Below, in pieces: positions 16,906-26,246 of a stretch of DNA of 64,000 nt (its first letter is position 1; every line of letters begins with the position of its first letter). The stretch is from DASXVU01 sp963732855. Lineage in GTDB: Archaea > Thermoplasmatota > Thermoplasmata > Methanomassiliicoccales > UBA472. The stretch is taken from assembly GCA_963732855.1 (NCBI GenBank), contig CAVTBB010000005.1, forward strand, positions 310,001 through 374,000, read 5' to 3'. Made by a program: the position numbers and the translations under genes. The notes under the pieces are model-generated. The model was not told where the DNA came from. It saw only the letters and a program-made list of their open reading frames with translations, and made no database searches.

Positions 16906-18214
16906 GACAATCCCACCACCGCTTGGCCTCGCCGACAGTGTATAACGAACCGCCCACCACCACCGTGTCGCCTTTTCCAGATCTCGTTAAAGCCAGCCTT
17001 AACGATTCTCCAACGTCATCATTGACGGAAACGTCAATGCGGAAGCGCCTCATCATTTCTCCGACCTGTTGTGAGGGGAAGGCTCTTTTGGTCTTCGGCA
17101 TGGTCGCTATGACCGAGTCGGACACCTTGGCGAACTCCTTGGCTATACCTTCCAGGTCCTTGTCGTCCAATACCCCGAGGATGACCGTGGTATGCCCCTG
17201 CCTGATCTTCAACAGCTCCTCGACCGCCACCCTTGCACCTTCGGGGGTATGGCTGACATCGAAGATCACCAGCGGGTTTTTCTGAAGAACTTCGAGACGG
17301 CCTGGCCAGACGACCCTTGACAACCCTTCGACGATAGATTCCTCGGTTATCCTCAAACCTCTCTTCCTCAACTCTAACGCAGCCTCGCACGCCATGGCGG
17401 CATTCGAGGCCTGATATTCGCCGAGCAGCGGCAGCTGGACCGTCCTGCCGATCGATGACAAATGGACGGCGACACCGGAAAGGTCGCTTCCCATCATTTG
17501 ATATTCGAAATCGATTCCCGATCTAGACAGGTATACCCCTTTGTCCCTGGCGACAGAATCCAGGACTTTGATCGCCGCGGGGTTGTCCTCGGCAGTTATC
17601 ACTGCTGCGCCGGGCTTGATGATCCCGGCCTTCTCGAAAGCGATCTTGGATATCGTATCGCCCAGATAATGGACGTGCTCCTTGCTGATGCGGGTGATCA
17701 GGCATACGTCCGGCGCGATGACATTCGTCGCATCCAATCGGCCACCCATCCCGACCTCTATGACCGCAACCTCCACACCATTTCTGGCGAAATAGAGGAA
17801 AGCCATCGCGGTGGTCACCTCGAAGAACGTCAGTGGCCTGCTTTCCTCGTCGCTTGAACGACCACACACATCCCGGATCTCGCGCGCCAGGTCGACGACC
17901 TCCCCCTCGGCGATCATTACACCGTCAACAATGATACGTTCCCTGAAGTCGACCAGGTGCGGGGATGTGTACAGTCCGGTCCGCAAGCCAGATGCTTGCA
18001 GTATCGACGCCGTCATTGCACTTACCGACCCTTTACCGTTGGTACCGGCAACATGCACTAAACGGAACCTGTTCTGCGGTTCCCCAAGATCGAATAGGAG
18101 CTCCCTTACTCGGCCCAGACCCAGCTTGATGCCCATGTTCTCCAGGCTGAAGAGCCAGTCCAAGGTCTCTTGATACTCCATGCTTCCGGTTACATCAACG
18201 AACGGTATAATCAT
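16892..18214 (-). CDS. folC: Folylpolyglutamate / dihydrofolate synthase family (FolC)
   Basis: A 440-residue Mur-ligase-type enzyme that ligates glutamate to a pterin-linked acid with ATP. Motifs: HVAGTNGKGSVSAM (P-loop and omega loop), TSPHL, EVGMGGRLDATN, and HTPEGA in the C-terminal domain. In methanogens this family may act on tetrahydromethanopterin or other cofactors, so the exact substrate is open. ATG 18214 overlaps the upstream stop as ATGA, which favours this start over an internal ATG at 18181. Confidence 0.92.
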   Translation of the reverse strand: MIIPFVDVTGSMEYQETLDWLFSLENMGIKLGLGRVRELLFDLGEPQNRFRLVHVAGTNGKGSVSAMTASILQASGLRTGLYTSPHLVDFRERIIVDGVMIAEGEVVDLAREIRDVCGRSSDEESRPLTFFEVTTAMAFLYFARNGVEVAVIEVGMGGRLDATNVIAPDVCLITRISKEHVHYLGDTISKIAFEKAGIIKPGAAVITAEDNPAAIKVLDSVARDKGVYLSRSGIDFEYQMMGSDLSGVAVHLSSIGRTVQLPLLGEYQASNAAMACEAALELRKRGLRITEESIVEGLSRVVWPGRLEVLQKNPLVIFDVSHTPEGARVAVEELLKIRQGHTTVILGVLDDKDLEGIAKEFAKVSDSVIATMPKTKRAFPSQQVGEMMRRFRIDVSVNDDVGESLRLALTRSGKGDTVVVGGSLYTVGEAKRWWDCREKD

Positions 18215-18984
18215 TGCTCTTCAGCGAGCCGGTTCACCATCTCGCCCAATGATAGACCGTCGCGTTTCGCCATGGCCTTCATCGCTTTCATGATGCCTGA
18301 ACCGTACTGCGCCGCCTTTTTCCTCCGATCGGCGATCGGGCCGAGGCCAAGCGCCCTGCCAACGTCCCGCAGAATGGCCTTGTTCTCCTCCCCGCGGATA
18401 AGCATATCCAAGGGCAGGTCGAGCGACACCCTGACCACTTCCGGATCGAGGAACGGATGGATCAACGTTTTTCCGAACACGTCCGCCGCCTTCTTCTCGA
18501 CCCCCATACCTTGGCCGATCAACGCCTCGACGTCTTGGGCCATCGCAGATCTCATCGCCACCTCGTCCATAGAACGGTATCTGGAATAGCCAGCGTAGAG
18601 CTCGTCAGCCCCCTGGCCGCATAGAAGCAGGTCTTCTCCTGACACGCCTAGGATCAGATAGAGGGGCATCTCGAACGAGAGGGTGAGCGGTGATGTCCCG
18701 AATATCGGTACCATGCCCTTGATGGCCTGTTTAATCTCGTTCTCACCCACGACCACCCCGACCCAATTCAAGCCCAGCCCCTCGGCGGTGCTCTTGGCAA
18801 TGGTCAGGTCGTGAGCTCCCTCCACACCGACAGTGTAGAGGGTCGGTTCGGAATGACGCGCCACCAAGGCGGCCACGACACTGCTGTCGATGCCGCCAGA
18901 AAAGAGAACGCCCGTCCTCCTTGTGAATATCTTGTCACGCACCGCCTCGTCCAACGTACCCAACAATAGGTCGATCCGGTTCAC
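18211..18984 (-). CDS. Asparagine synthase-like PP-loop ATPase without glutaminase domain
   Basis: A 257-residue protein that corresponds only to the C-terminal synthetase half of AsnB. The PP-loop is FSGGIDSSVVAAL and the AsnB-type GQGADELYAGYSRY follows. The N-terminal Cys-nucleophile glutaminase domain is missing, so it must use free ammonia or another amine, or adenylate another acid. Similar stand-alone proteins occur in methanogens without a settled role. It begins with GTG and is the first gene of the operon with folC and nth. Confidence 0.82.
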   Translation of the reverse strand: MNRIDLLLGTLDEAVRDKIFTRRTGVLFSGGIDSSVVAALVARHSEPTLYTVGVEGAHDLTIAKSTAEGLGLNWVGVVVGENEIKQAIKGMVPIFGTSPLTLSFEMPLYLILGVSGEDLLLCGQGADELYAGYSRYRSMDEVAMRSAMAQDVEALIGQGMGVEKKAADVFGKTLIHPFLDPEVVRVSLDLPLDMLIRGEENKAILRDVGRALGLGPIADRRKKAAQYGSGIMKAMKAMAKRDGLSLGEMVNRLAEEQ

Positions 18985-19075
18985 GCTCGGTGGAAAGGAG
19001 CTGGGCCTATTTCACGTCTGCCATAGAACGCACGAAAGGATTATTGCGGGTAACACTATTCGATAAGTGAGTAAC

Positions 19076-19531
19076 ATGGAAAACGTAACAAGGATCGGGG
19101 TGTCCCTTGAACCTGAGCTTCTGGAGAAGTTCGATAAGCTGATCGAGGGGAAAGGGTACACAACGCGTTCCGAGGCCATCCGGGATCTTATCCGTGAGGA
19201 ATTGGTCAAGGACATCGTCAAAGATGATGAGGCCAAGATATTCGGCACGCTGACCTTGATCTACGAGCATCACAAAGGGGGTGTCAAAGAGCAGTTGATG
19301 GACATCCAGCATGGCCACCACACCAACATCTCCTCCTCCATCCACGTCCACCTCAATTTGGACCAGTGCCTCGAGGTGCTGATCGTCTCGGGCACGGTGC
19401 GGGAGATAAAGCACCTCTCCGACGAGATCGGGAGCGTCCGTGGAGTATTGCATATGGAACCGGTGATGATCTCCGGCTCGTTGGAGGGGCATAAGCACAA
19501 TGAGGCTGTCCACGGTCAGCATGCCCATTGA
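19076..19531 (+). CDS. nikR: NikR-like nickel-responsive regulator
   Basis: A ribbon-helix-helix DNA-binding domain (about 1-45, RIGVSLEPELLEKFDKL) is followed by an ACT-like domain with the nickel ligands His-x-His plus Cys seen in NikR (SSSIHVHLNLDQCLEV). It should repress nickel uptake genes when nickel is plentiful. The C-terminus carries an extra His-rich tail (HKHNEAVHGQHAH) that may bind metal. The ATG at 19076 is preferred to a GTG nine bases upstream. It is divergent from the asnB-like gene. No nickel transporter is nearby. Confidence 0.88.
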   Translation: MENVTRIGVSLEPELLEKFDKLIEGKGYTTRSEAIRDLIREELVKDIVKDDEAKIFGTLTLIYEHHKGGVKEQLMDIQHGHHTNISSSIHVHLNLDQCLEVLIVSGTVREIKHLSDEIGSVRGVLHMEPVMISGSLEGHKHNEAVHGQHAH

Positions 19532-19642
19532 CGACCTTTTCGTCACCGATATTGGTTAAACGGATAAACTAAAAGAGAGGGCTGGCAATTGTTGTCCAGC
19601 AACGAGAAAACCGCTGCAAAACCGCAGCCAGCTTACCATACT

Positions 19643-19652
19643 TTCTTATAAG
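19643..19652 (+). promoter_or_regulatory. TATA box of topA
   Basis: TTCTTATAAG is centred about 28 bases before the topA ATG and there is no Shine-Dalgarno, so the transcript is probably leaderless. Confidence 0.6.
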
Positions 19653-19676
19653 AGAAACCTTGTTTGTGCGTTTCGG

Positions 19677-22136
19677 ATGAAGATACTAGTTATCTCTGAG
19701 AAGTCGAACGCTGCCGCCAGGATATCATATATTCTTTCCAATGCTTCGACCAAGAGGAAGAACATGGGCGGCGTCCAGGTGTTCGAGTTCAACAGGGAGG
19801 GGGACGAATATTGGGTCGTCGGTCTGCGAGGTCACATCATCGAGATCGACTACCCCGCGGAGTTCAACGACTGGAACGCGGTCGATCCCAAGGCTTTGGT
19901 CTATGCCGTCCCGGAGAAGCGGGTCATGGCCAAAAACATCATCAGCATCCTTACCGACCTGGGCAAAGTGGCTGACCAGATCATCATCGCCACTGACTAT
20001 GACCGGGAGGGAGAGCTCATAGGTCTTGAGACAGTCCACTTGCTAGGTGTCGACATGTCCAAGGTCAAGAGGTCCAAGTTCTCCGCCTTCACCAAGGTCG
20101 AGATCGAAAACGCCTTTGACAACCTCACCGACCCGGACGAGAAGTTGGCCAAGGCGGCCGAATCAAGACAATACATAGACCTGGCATGGGGGGCGGCGCT
20201 GACTCGTTTCATATCCCTCAATTCCGGTCAGGTCGGATCCAATTTCCTCTCCGTGGGAAGGGTGCAGAGCCCGACCCTATCCCTGATCGTCGACCGTCAC
20301 CGGGAGATAGCCAGTTTCGTTCCTGAACCATACTGGAACGTCACCGCCAATTTCTTTAAGGAGTCCGGTTTCAACGGTGTCCATCAGAAGAACCCGTTCC
20401 GGGTCGAGGCTGAGGCCAATGCCGCCCTGGCCCAGGTGAAAGATGCCAAGGTTGGAAAGGTGGAGAAATATGAGAAGAAGGAGAAGGACGAATATCCTCC
20501 GGCACCTTTCAACACCACCATGATGATGGCCGAAGCCAACAAGATGGGCATCTCGCCGTCCATGGCGATGAAGCTGGCCGAAGACCTGTACACATCCGGT
20601 TACATCTCGTATCCAAGGACGGACAACACTGTCTATCCCCGGTCACTATCATTGAAGACGATCCTGGAGAAGCTCAGGGATTCGCCGTTCAAGTCCGAGG
20701 CGGAGGAGATCCTCAAGCAGGAGTCCATCCGTCCATCTAGGGGTAAGATTGAGACCACTGACCACCCTCCGATATACCCGACGGAGGCCGCGTCCCCGGA
20801 TAAGGTCAAGGGTGACAAGTGGAAGATCTACGAGCTCATCGTCCGTCGTTTCTTCGCCACCGTGGCGCCGTCAGCCCGTTCAGAGGGAATCGACGTGACA
20901 ATTCTGGTCGAGGGGGAGCCTTTCGATGCCAAAGGATACCGCATCCTCTTCGAAGGCTGGAGGAAATACTATCCCTATTGGCGTGTCACCGAGGTCTTGC
21001 TACCGGCAATGGTGCCTGGCACAGAGGTTGAGGCTAAGGGTTTCGACGTCGAGACCAAGGAGACGCAACCGCCGCGCCGCTACTCCCAAGGTACCCTACT
21101 GCAGGAGATGGAAAAGCTCGGGCTCGGTACCAAGTCGACCCGGCATGATATCATCCAGAAGCTATACGATCGAAAGTACGCGGTAGGCAACGACCTTATA
21201 CCGACCCAATCCGGCATCGCGGTGGCGACCGCTCTGGAGAAGCACGCCAAGATCGTCACCGAGAGCAAGATGACAGCGCACCTGGAGCAGGATATGGAGA
21301 ACATCGCCACCGGCAAGACCACCTTGCCAGAGGTGGTCGAGGAATCCCAGGACATGCTCTCCGACATCCTGGAGGTCATGGACAAGAACAAACAGGTCAT
21401 CGGGGACGATATCCGGCAGGCACTGCACGAACAGAGCTTCATCGGCCTATGCCCAGCTTGCGGTGGGAACCTTCGGGTGCTCCGTTCCAGGAAGGGGGCC
21501 GAGTTCATCGGCTGTTCTGGCTATCCAGAGTGCAAGAAGGCATTCCCCAAGCCGAGAGGGGCTTTGGTCCAGACCACAGATCAACTGTGCGACTTGTGCA
21601 AGCTTCCCAAGGTCCGTGTCATACGAAGGGGCAGCCCACCGGCGGTCATTTGCATAGACCCCGAGTGCGAGACCAACCGCGACACCACCACTGTCGGCCA
21701 ATGCCCTGAATGTCAAAAGGACCTAAGGATACTCTACTCTCGCTTCGGAAAACGTTTCATCGGATGCTCCGGATACCCGACCTGCAAGAGGACCTACCCC
21801 CTGCCACAGCTCGGAACCGTGTACTCGACCGGCAATAAGTGCGAGACCTGCGGGGCACCGATCATGGGTGTGAAGGGCGCTAGATCGTGGCAGTTCTGCG
21901 CGGACATGGATTGCGTCTCGAACAAGCGGGCGAAGAAGGAAAAGGAGATCGCAGGGGAAGATCCTAAGAAGGCCGCCGCAAAGAAACCGGTCAAAAAGGC
22001 ACCGGCGAAGAAGCCAGCGGTCAAGAAGGCCGTCGCATCTGGGGACGAGACCCCCATAAAGAAGCCAGCGGTCAAGAAGGCCGCCAAGAAAGCGCCGGCG
22101 AAGAAAACGGCTAAGCCGGAAAAGAAGACCGAGTGA
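19677..22136 (+). CDS. topA: DNA topoisomerase I (type IA)
   Basis: An 819-residue type IA topoisomerase that relaxes negative supercoils. A Toprim domain at the N-terminus contains TDYDREGE. The nucleophile is Tyr312 in ISYPRTDNT, and the gate domains follow (HDIIQKLYDRKY). Four C-terminal Cys4 zinc modules lie at about 590-750 (CPACGG, CDLC, CPECQK, CETCG). The last about 60 residues are a Lys/Ala/Pro tail like histone H1, probably for DNA affinity. There is no helicase domain, so it is not reverse gyrase, which argues for a non-hyperthermophile. Confidence 0.96.
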   Translation: MKILVISEKSNAAARISYILSNASTKRKNMGGVQVFEFNREGDEYWVVGLRGHIIEIDYPAEFNDWNAVDPKALVYAVPEKRVMAKNIISILTDLGKVADQIIIATDYDREGELIGLETVHLLGVDMSKVKRSKFSAFTKVEIENAFDNLTDPDEKLAKAAESRQYIDLAWGAALTRFISLNSGQVGSNFLSVGRVQSPTLSLIVDRHREIASFVPEPYWNVTANFFKESGFNGVHQKNPFRVEAEANAALAQVKDAKVGKVEKYEKKEKDEYPPAPFNTTMMMAEANKMGISPSMAMKLAEDLYTSGYISYPRTDNTVYPRSLSLKTILEKLRDSPFKSEAEEILKQESIRPSRGKIETTDHPPIYPTEAASPDKVKGDKWKIYELIVRRFFATVAPSARSEGIDVTILVEGEPFDAKGYRILFEGWRKYYPYWRVTEVLLPAMVPGTEVEAKGFDVETKETQPPRRYSQGTLLQEMEKLGLGTKSTRHDIIQKLYDRKYAVGNDLIPTQSGIAVATALEKHAKIVTESKMTAHLEQDMENIATGKTTLPEVVEESQDMLSDILEVMDKNKQVIGDDIRQALHEQSFIGLCPACGGNLRVLRSRKGAEFIGCSGYPECKKAFPKPRGALVQTTDQLCDLCKLPKVRVIRRGSPPAVICIDPECETNRDTTTVGQCPECQKDLRILYSRFGKRFIGCSGYPTCKRTYPLPQLGTVYSTGNKCETCGAPIMGVKGARSWQFCADMDCVSNKRAKKEKEIAGEDPKKAAAKKPVKKAPAKKPAVKKAVASGDETPIKKPAVKKAAKKAPAKKTAKPEKKTE

Positions 22137-22149
22137 CCCCGGCCTTCAT

Positions 22150-22575
22150 TCAATGATTGTGATCGCCTTCGCAAACATCGTGCACATGATCGTCCAGGTC
22201 CTCAACGGTGACATTTAGGACGTCACCGAATCCGACAACTGCCGATTTCTCGACGATGTCCTCGATGGTCTCCTTGTCAAGGCCATACTGAAGCACGTTG
22301 ACTACAATTTCAAGTTTTTCAGAAGCTATACCGAAGGAGCTGGAGCAGTGAGGCTTCCCGTCTGGTGTGGTCACTGAACAAGCGATGTATTTACCCGCTT
22401 CAACCTCAGCGATGCACTTTATGTGCCCGATGAGCCTCGTTCCGGCCTCTACACAGGCCAACGCGATCCGGGTCATGAGCGATTCCACCATCATCTGCAT
22501 CTCGGCAGGCTGTATGGGGTGTTTGAAGGTAACATGGACCTTGGCAGCGCAGGCCGAAAAATCCTCTGCCATCAT
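22150..22575 (-). CDS. Uncharacterised protein coupled to a G3E GTPase, His-rich tail
   Basis: A 141-residue protein without a family I recognise. It has several Cys (ACAAKV, ACVEAG, HIKCIAE, PHCSSS) and ends in an acidic, His-rich stretch (DDHVHDVCEGDHNH) typical of metal-handling proteins. Its ATG overlaps the GTPase stop as ATGA, so the two are made together. By analogy with metallochaperone GTPases it may be the metal donor, acceptor or target; this is inference. Confidence 0.62.
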   Translation of the reverse strand: MMAEDFSACAAKVHVTFKHPIQPAEMQMMVESLMTRIALACVEAGTRLIGHIKCIAEVEAGKYIACSVTTPDGKPHCSSSFGIASEKLEIVVNVLQYGLDKETIEDIVEKSAVVGFGDVLNVTVEDLDDHVHDVCEGDHNH

Positions 22576-23171
22576 GGCCCCACCATCGCTTCTACGACCT
22601 GGTCCAGGTTTTCTCCAGTGACCGCCGACACAGATATCATTCTCTTCTTGATCCCGAGCTCCTCCAGGCTGGACTTGACCACCTGGATGGCTTCCGGCCC
22701 GGACTCGTCGATCTTGTTGACCACGATCACGTCGGCGGCGTTCAGTTGGTTTTTGAGCGGTATTGTCAATGCTTTCAAGATCAACGGGAACCTGACCGCG
22801 TCCACCACCACGAAGATCCGGACCGGATCGACCTTCGGACCTCGATACATCTTCATGGTGTCGATAATGTTCGCCGGATCCGCTATCCCCGTCGGTTCGA
22901 CCAATATCATGTCAGGGGCGAAGTTGGTCGCCACCGTGTTTACGGTCTCAAGGAAATCCGACCCGAGAGTGCAGCAGATACAGCCACTGGGCATGTCTTG
23001 GACATTCAGACCATACTTTTTCATCACGGTGCTATCGATCCCGATCTTGCCGAAATCGTTCACGATGATAACCACCTTCTTTTTTGTGATCTCTATGTAC
23101 TTACCTATCGTGGCCAATATCATTGTGGTCTTGCCAGAACCGAGAAAACCTGATACAACTATCATGTCCAT
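22572..23171 (-). CDS. G3E-family (CobW/HypB/UreG-like) metallochaperone GTPase
   Basis: A 199-residue P-loop GTPase: Walker A GFLGSGKTT, the CobW-type metal motif CICC (family CxCC), LVEPTGIADP, and NKID base specificity. It lacks the C-terminal CobW domain, so it is a short G3E protein. Such GTPases load nickel, zinc or cobalt into enzymes. The coupled partner downstream has a His tail, and NikR, HypA and HypD are in the window, so nickel delivery is plausible but unproven. It is not canonical HypB, which has an extended N-terminal metal-binding part. Confidence 0.85.
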   Translation of the reverse strand: MDMIVVSGFLGSGKTTMILATIGKYIEITKKKVVIIVNDFGKIGIDSTVMKKYGLNVQDMPSGCICCTLGSDFLETVNTVATNFAPDMILVEPTGIADPANIIDTMKMYRGPKVDPVRIFVVVDAVRFPLILKALTIPLKNQLNAADVIVVNKIDESGPEAIQVVKSSLEELGIKKRMISVSAVTGENLDQVVEAMVGP

Positions 23172-23332
23172 AGAAGATGACTCCCTGAGATTACGGGTCG
23201 GTTGCTATCTGATGGCGCATATATAAAAGTAGGGCGATTTGGTCCGGGGACATCGAACGGAATCGATATTCCCGCCCCGGACTGATTCTTAAAAAACGTT
23301 CTATACTGGATATTAAGAATATTTAGGGAGAG

Positions 23333-23644
23333 TCACCACTCATCTTCTTCCTTAATCCCAGTGAATGCAATGTCCTCTTCTTCCTTATCATGGGCGATGC
23401 GAGCATTTCGGCATTTTCGGCACTCAACTGTTTTGCCAAGCTTATGCTTGATTCCTACCACTGACCTGTCCAGCTCTACGATTGCACCGCATGAGCACAG
23501 GATCCGAGAGGTGGCGACCGGTTCAACCATGAGCATGGCAGATGGTCCATTCGGTCGGGCCTTTACTCTAATGACGGGCATGAACTCATCTAGATCTAGA
23601 ATTTCAGTTTTCGGTTCGAGCCTGTCTGCCCCATGACCGAACAC
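23333..23644 (-). CDS. Small zinc-ribbon protein of unknown function
   Basis: A protein of about 103 residues. The middle holds a zinc-ribbon made of CSCG and CRKCRN about 25 residues apart, and the C-terminus is very acidic (DKEEED...KEEDEW). A TTGTATAACC box at 23662-23671 is about 22 bases before a GTG at 23644, which is taken as a leaderless start; a TTG inside the box is unlikely. No family is recognised. Confidence 0.55.
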   Translation of the reverse strand: MFGHGADRLEPKTEILDLDEFMPVIRVKARPNGPSAMLMVEPVATSRILCSCGAIVELDRSVVGIKHKLGKTVECRKCRNARIAHDKEEEDIAFTGIKEEDEW

Positions 23645-23671
23645 AGCATCAGCTAATTGATGGTTATACAA

Positions 23672-24014
23672 CCTATCCCTCCCACTCGGAAACGTCTATC
23701 TGCCATCCTTTCGCCCACAAGCTACTGGACAGCAGGAAATCTGATTATATCCCGAGTGAAAAACACTAACACTTACGAGTATCTTAAACGTTTCGTATTA
23801 GGTTTAAGGGGTGTATGCCAGATGTCAGACACTGTTCATTTATTCCGACCATAAGGTAAGAGTGTTAACCTCTTGCCGGATATGCTCGAAAAGGTCATTG
23901 TCAGCATCGTTTGACTTCCCCATATTGTCCGTTCCGTTTTATGCCGTCGAGAGATATATTGCAGGCAATGTCATATGACTTGGCAGCGGATTTGGCAGAC
24001 ACTTCCTTGCGGTG
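23672..24014. other. Intergenic region without recognisable features
   Basis: About 340 bases between two minus-strand genes. No credible coding frame, tRNA or strong hairpin was seen. It is AT-richer than its neighbours and should hold the promoter of the zinc-ribbon gene at its left edge. Confidence 0.5.
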
Positions 24015-24455
24015 CTACTCATCCTTTACTGTTGCGAAGGAGGCACAGGTAAGGGTCTTGCCCACACCGTCCATCTGGCGTATCTTGTCAATAACGAGGG
24101 AACCGATGCTCTCCATGGATTGACCCCGGACCTTCATCAGGATGTCGTGCTCCCCGGAGATCAGGTGCACCTCGTGGACCCCATCCAATGCCGCGATCTT
24201 CAAGGCGAGTTCCCTCTGGGACATCTTATTGTTCGGCAGGAAGGACATCAGGATGAACGCTGTAATGGGCTCACCCAGTTTAGAAAAGTCGGGCACCACG
24301 GTGAATCCTTTGATCACACCTTTCTCGGACATCCGCCTGATCCTTTCGTGAACTGTCGCCCGAGGGATGGCAAGCTCCTTGGCTATCGCTTTGGTGCTCC
24401 TTCTGGCATCCTTCTGCAGCTCCCTGAGGATGGCCTTGTCCTTCTCATCAAGCAT
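24015..24455 (-). CDS. Lrp/AsnC-family transcriptional regulator
   Basis: A 146-residue regulator with an N-terminal winged HTH (about 1-50: DKAILRELQKDARRSTKAIA, then IPRATVHERIRRM) and a C-terminal RAM effector domain (GVHEVHLISGEHDILMKV). Such proteins form octamers and sense amino acids or related metabolites. It stands alone; the closest co-directional neighbour is the OsmC gene upstream. The target is unknown. Confidence 0.92.
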   Translation of the reverse strand: MLDEKDKAILRELQKDARRSTKAIAKELAIPRATVHERIRRMSEKGVIKGFTVVPDFSKLGEPITAFILMSFLPNNKMSQRELALKIAALDGVHEVHLISGEHDILMKVRGQSMESIGSLVIDKIRQMDGVGKTLTCASFATVKDE

Positions 24456-24539
24456 GAAGCTGTATCAAAAATGGACCTGTTAAGGGTTTTCCCTGTATCC
24501 ACAGATTCTTAGTGAACGGTCAACCCGCACGGCGACAGG

Positions 24540-24959
24540 TTATTTCTCGATGACCTCGATATCCATCGGGATGCCCGCCTTCACGCTCTGGGAGACGATA
24601 CAGAAATCCTCGAATATCTCCTGGCACAGCTTCAGCTTGGACGGGTCCGATAGTTCCGGGTAAAGGCTGACCTTGATGTGAGTTATCCGCAACCGGCCGT
24701 GTTGGTTCCTCTCCATCCTGCTGAAGACCTCAGCCTTCAGCGACAGCATCTCGGTATGCGTCCTCCTAACGCAGAACGAGAGACTTTCACACAGGCAATT
24801 GCCGACCGCCGCGGCTAGGAACTTTCCTGCGTTCGGGTAGTTTCCGCTGCCCAATGGCTTGGGCTCATCCATTAAGATCTCCTGCGCACTGTTCATGTCG
24901 ATGCGGAACCGGTATCCTTCCACCATCTCCATGCTGACCTTGAACGTCTCTTCCTCCAT
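24540..24959 (-). CDS. OsmC-family protein
   Basis: A 139-residue OsmC/Ohr-fold protein. The two redox Cys of the family are seen in the helical stretch after AAAVGNCLCE and in FEDFCIVSQSV. OsmC and Ohr reduce organic hydroperoxides using thiols. The gene starts five bases after the restored end of nicotinate phosphoribosyltransferase, so the two are in one operon. Confidence 0.85.
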   Translation of the reverse strand: MEEETFKVSMEMVEGYRFRIDMNSAQEILMDEPKPLGSGNYPNAGKFLAAAVGNCLCESLSFCVRRTHTEMLSLKAEVFSRMERNQHGRLRITHIKVSLYPELSDPSKLKLCQEIFEDFCIVSQSVKAGIPMDIEVIEK

Positions 24960-24963
24960 GGTC

Positions 24964-26158
24964 TCACTTCCCCAGTTCCATACGCTCGATCTGCTTTATG
25001 ACCTTGGAACGGATCCTCCCGCGGATGCGGCTGATCGCACACCCTCTTCCCCTTGTCAAGGAGTTTCACCTCGGCCAACTTCATCTTCCTATGGCAATGG
25101 GGACAGACTGGCATCGATTCGGGCGAGCGGGATACTCCGAACTCGTAGCAGTTCTCGCACCGGAAGGCGTATTTTCGGCCCCCGAACTTGCCTCTTTTGG
25201 CGACGTCCTTACCATCCTTCTCCACGATGTCCATGGCAAAGTCGACGGTCGGGGCATTGCTGATGCTGGTCCCGACTCCGAAGCCGTCAGCGCCAGCCTT
25301 GGAAAGCTCATTGATCGTCGAGTCGCCCAACCCACCGGAAACGATTATCTTGACATTTTGGTAACCGCGCGAGTCCATTTCCCAGCGCACCTCACGAATT
25401 ATGTCAGGGAAGTTCCCGCGTCTCGAACCCGGTGTGTCCAGACGGACCGCGAACAGGTCCTTGATCGTCTCGCACGCCATGATGGCCTCGAACTTCTCAT
25501 CGCAATAGGTATCGACCAACGCCACCCGTGGGACGTCATGCTCGACTATGTCATCGAACGCCTTAAACGCCTCGCGTTGGTCGCCGATCATGATGACCAG
25601 CGCATGGGGCATTGTTCCAGACGGTTCCTGATCGACCGTCTCCGCCCCGATGATCGAGGAGACCGAATCGCACCCGCCTATATACGAGGAACGGTCGATG
25701 ACTGGCGCCAGTGCGGGGTGCATGCGGCGAACCCCGAACGATAGGACCGCCTTTCCCTCTGCGGCGATCTTGCAGCGCGCCGACATCGTTGCCACGCCGC
25801 TGGAGAAACACATGAAACCCAGGGCTGGCGATTCAAACGGACAATACTCACCATAGGGACCTTCCAGTTTCATCACCGGTACTTTGATCCCGTCGAAGCT
25901 CCGGGAGCGGAAGATAGTCCCTTCCGGGATGCCGACCAGATCGACATTCTTACCCTCGAAGAGCCTGATGACCTCCTCGGAACCACAGAACACGGCCCAG
26001 GGCCAAGGTTCCGGAAGCGATGCCACAGTGAACTCTGAAAGTGTGTTAACCCCGAGCAGGTTGCGTTCCTTGAGGACCTCCATGGTCCTCTCGAAATAGA
26101 TGTCGGTCGTCCTGCCATCGGCAATGTCCTGGTCAGAAGCCCCGAAGAACTTTCCCAA
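24964..26158 (-). CDS. Nicotinate phosphoribosyltransferase, archaeal type (frameshift near C-terminus)
   Basis: An enzyme of NAD salvage that makes nicotinate mononucleotide from nicotinate and PRPP. The family core is clear: DVYFERT-like TDIYFERTMEV, SPALGFMCFSSG, FGVRRMHPAL, ALVDTYCDEK, RLDTPGSRRG, VSGGLGD and GVGTSISNAP. A C-terminal zinc knuckle (CENC...CPHC) matches the Thermoplasma-type enzyme. TTG 26158 is the start because GGAGGCGG lies about 7 bases upstream; the longer frame before it is not family sequence. One base too many in the GGG at 25042-25044 shifts the frame; restoring it gives AISRIRGRI...MELGK and a stop at 24964. Confidence 0.85.
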
Positions 26159-26246
26159 TATCCCGCCTCCTTCACTGGAACGGTATCTGACTAAAGAAAT
26201 GTTCGGACCGGAAAAATGGAAGGAAGCGGTTTGGAACGGCCCTCGT

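Noticed and set aside
19677..22136. Reverse gyrase
   Set aside because: The topoisomerase has no N-terminal helicase domain, so it is ordinary topoisomerase I.
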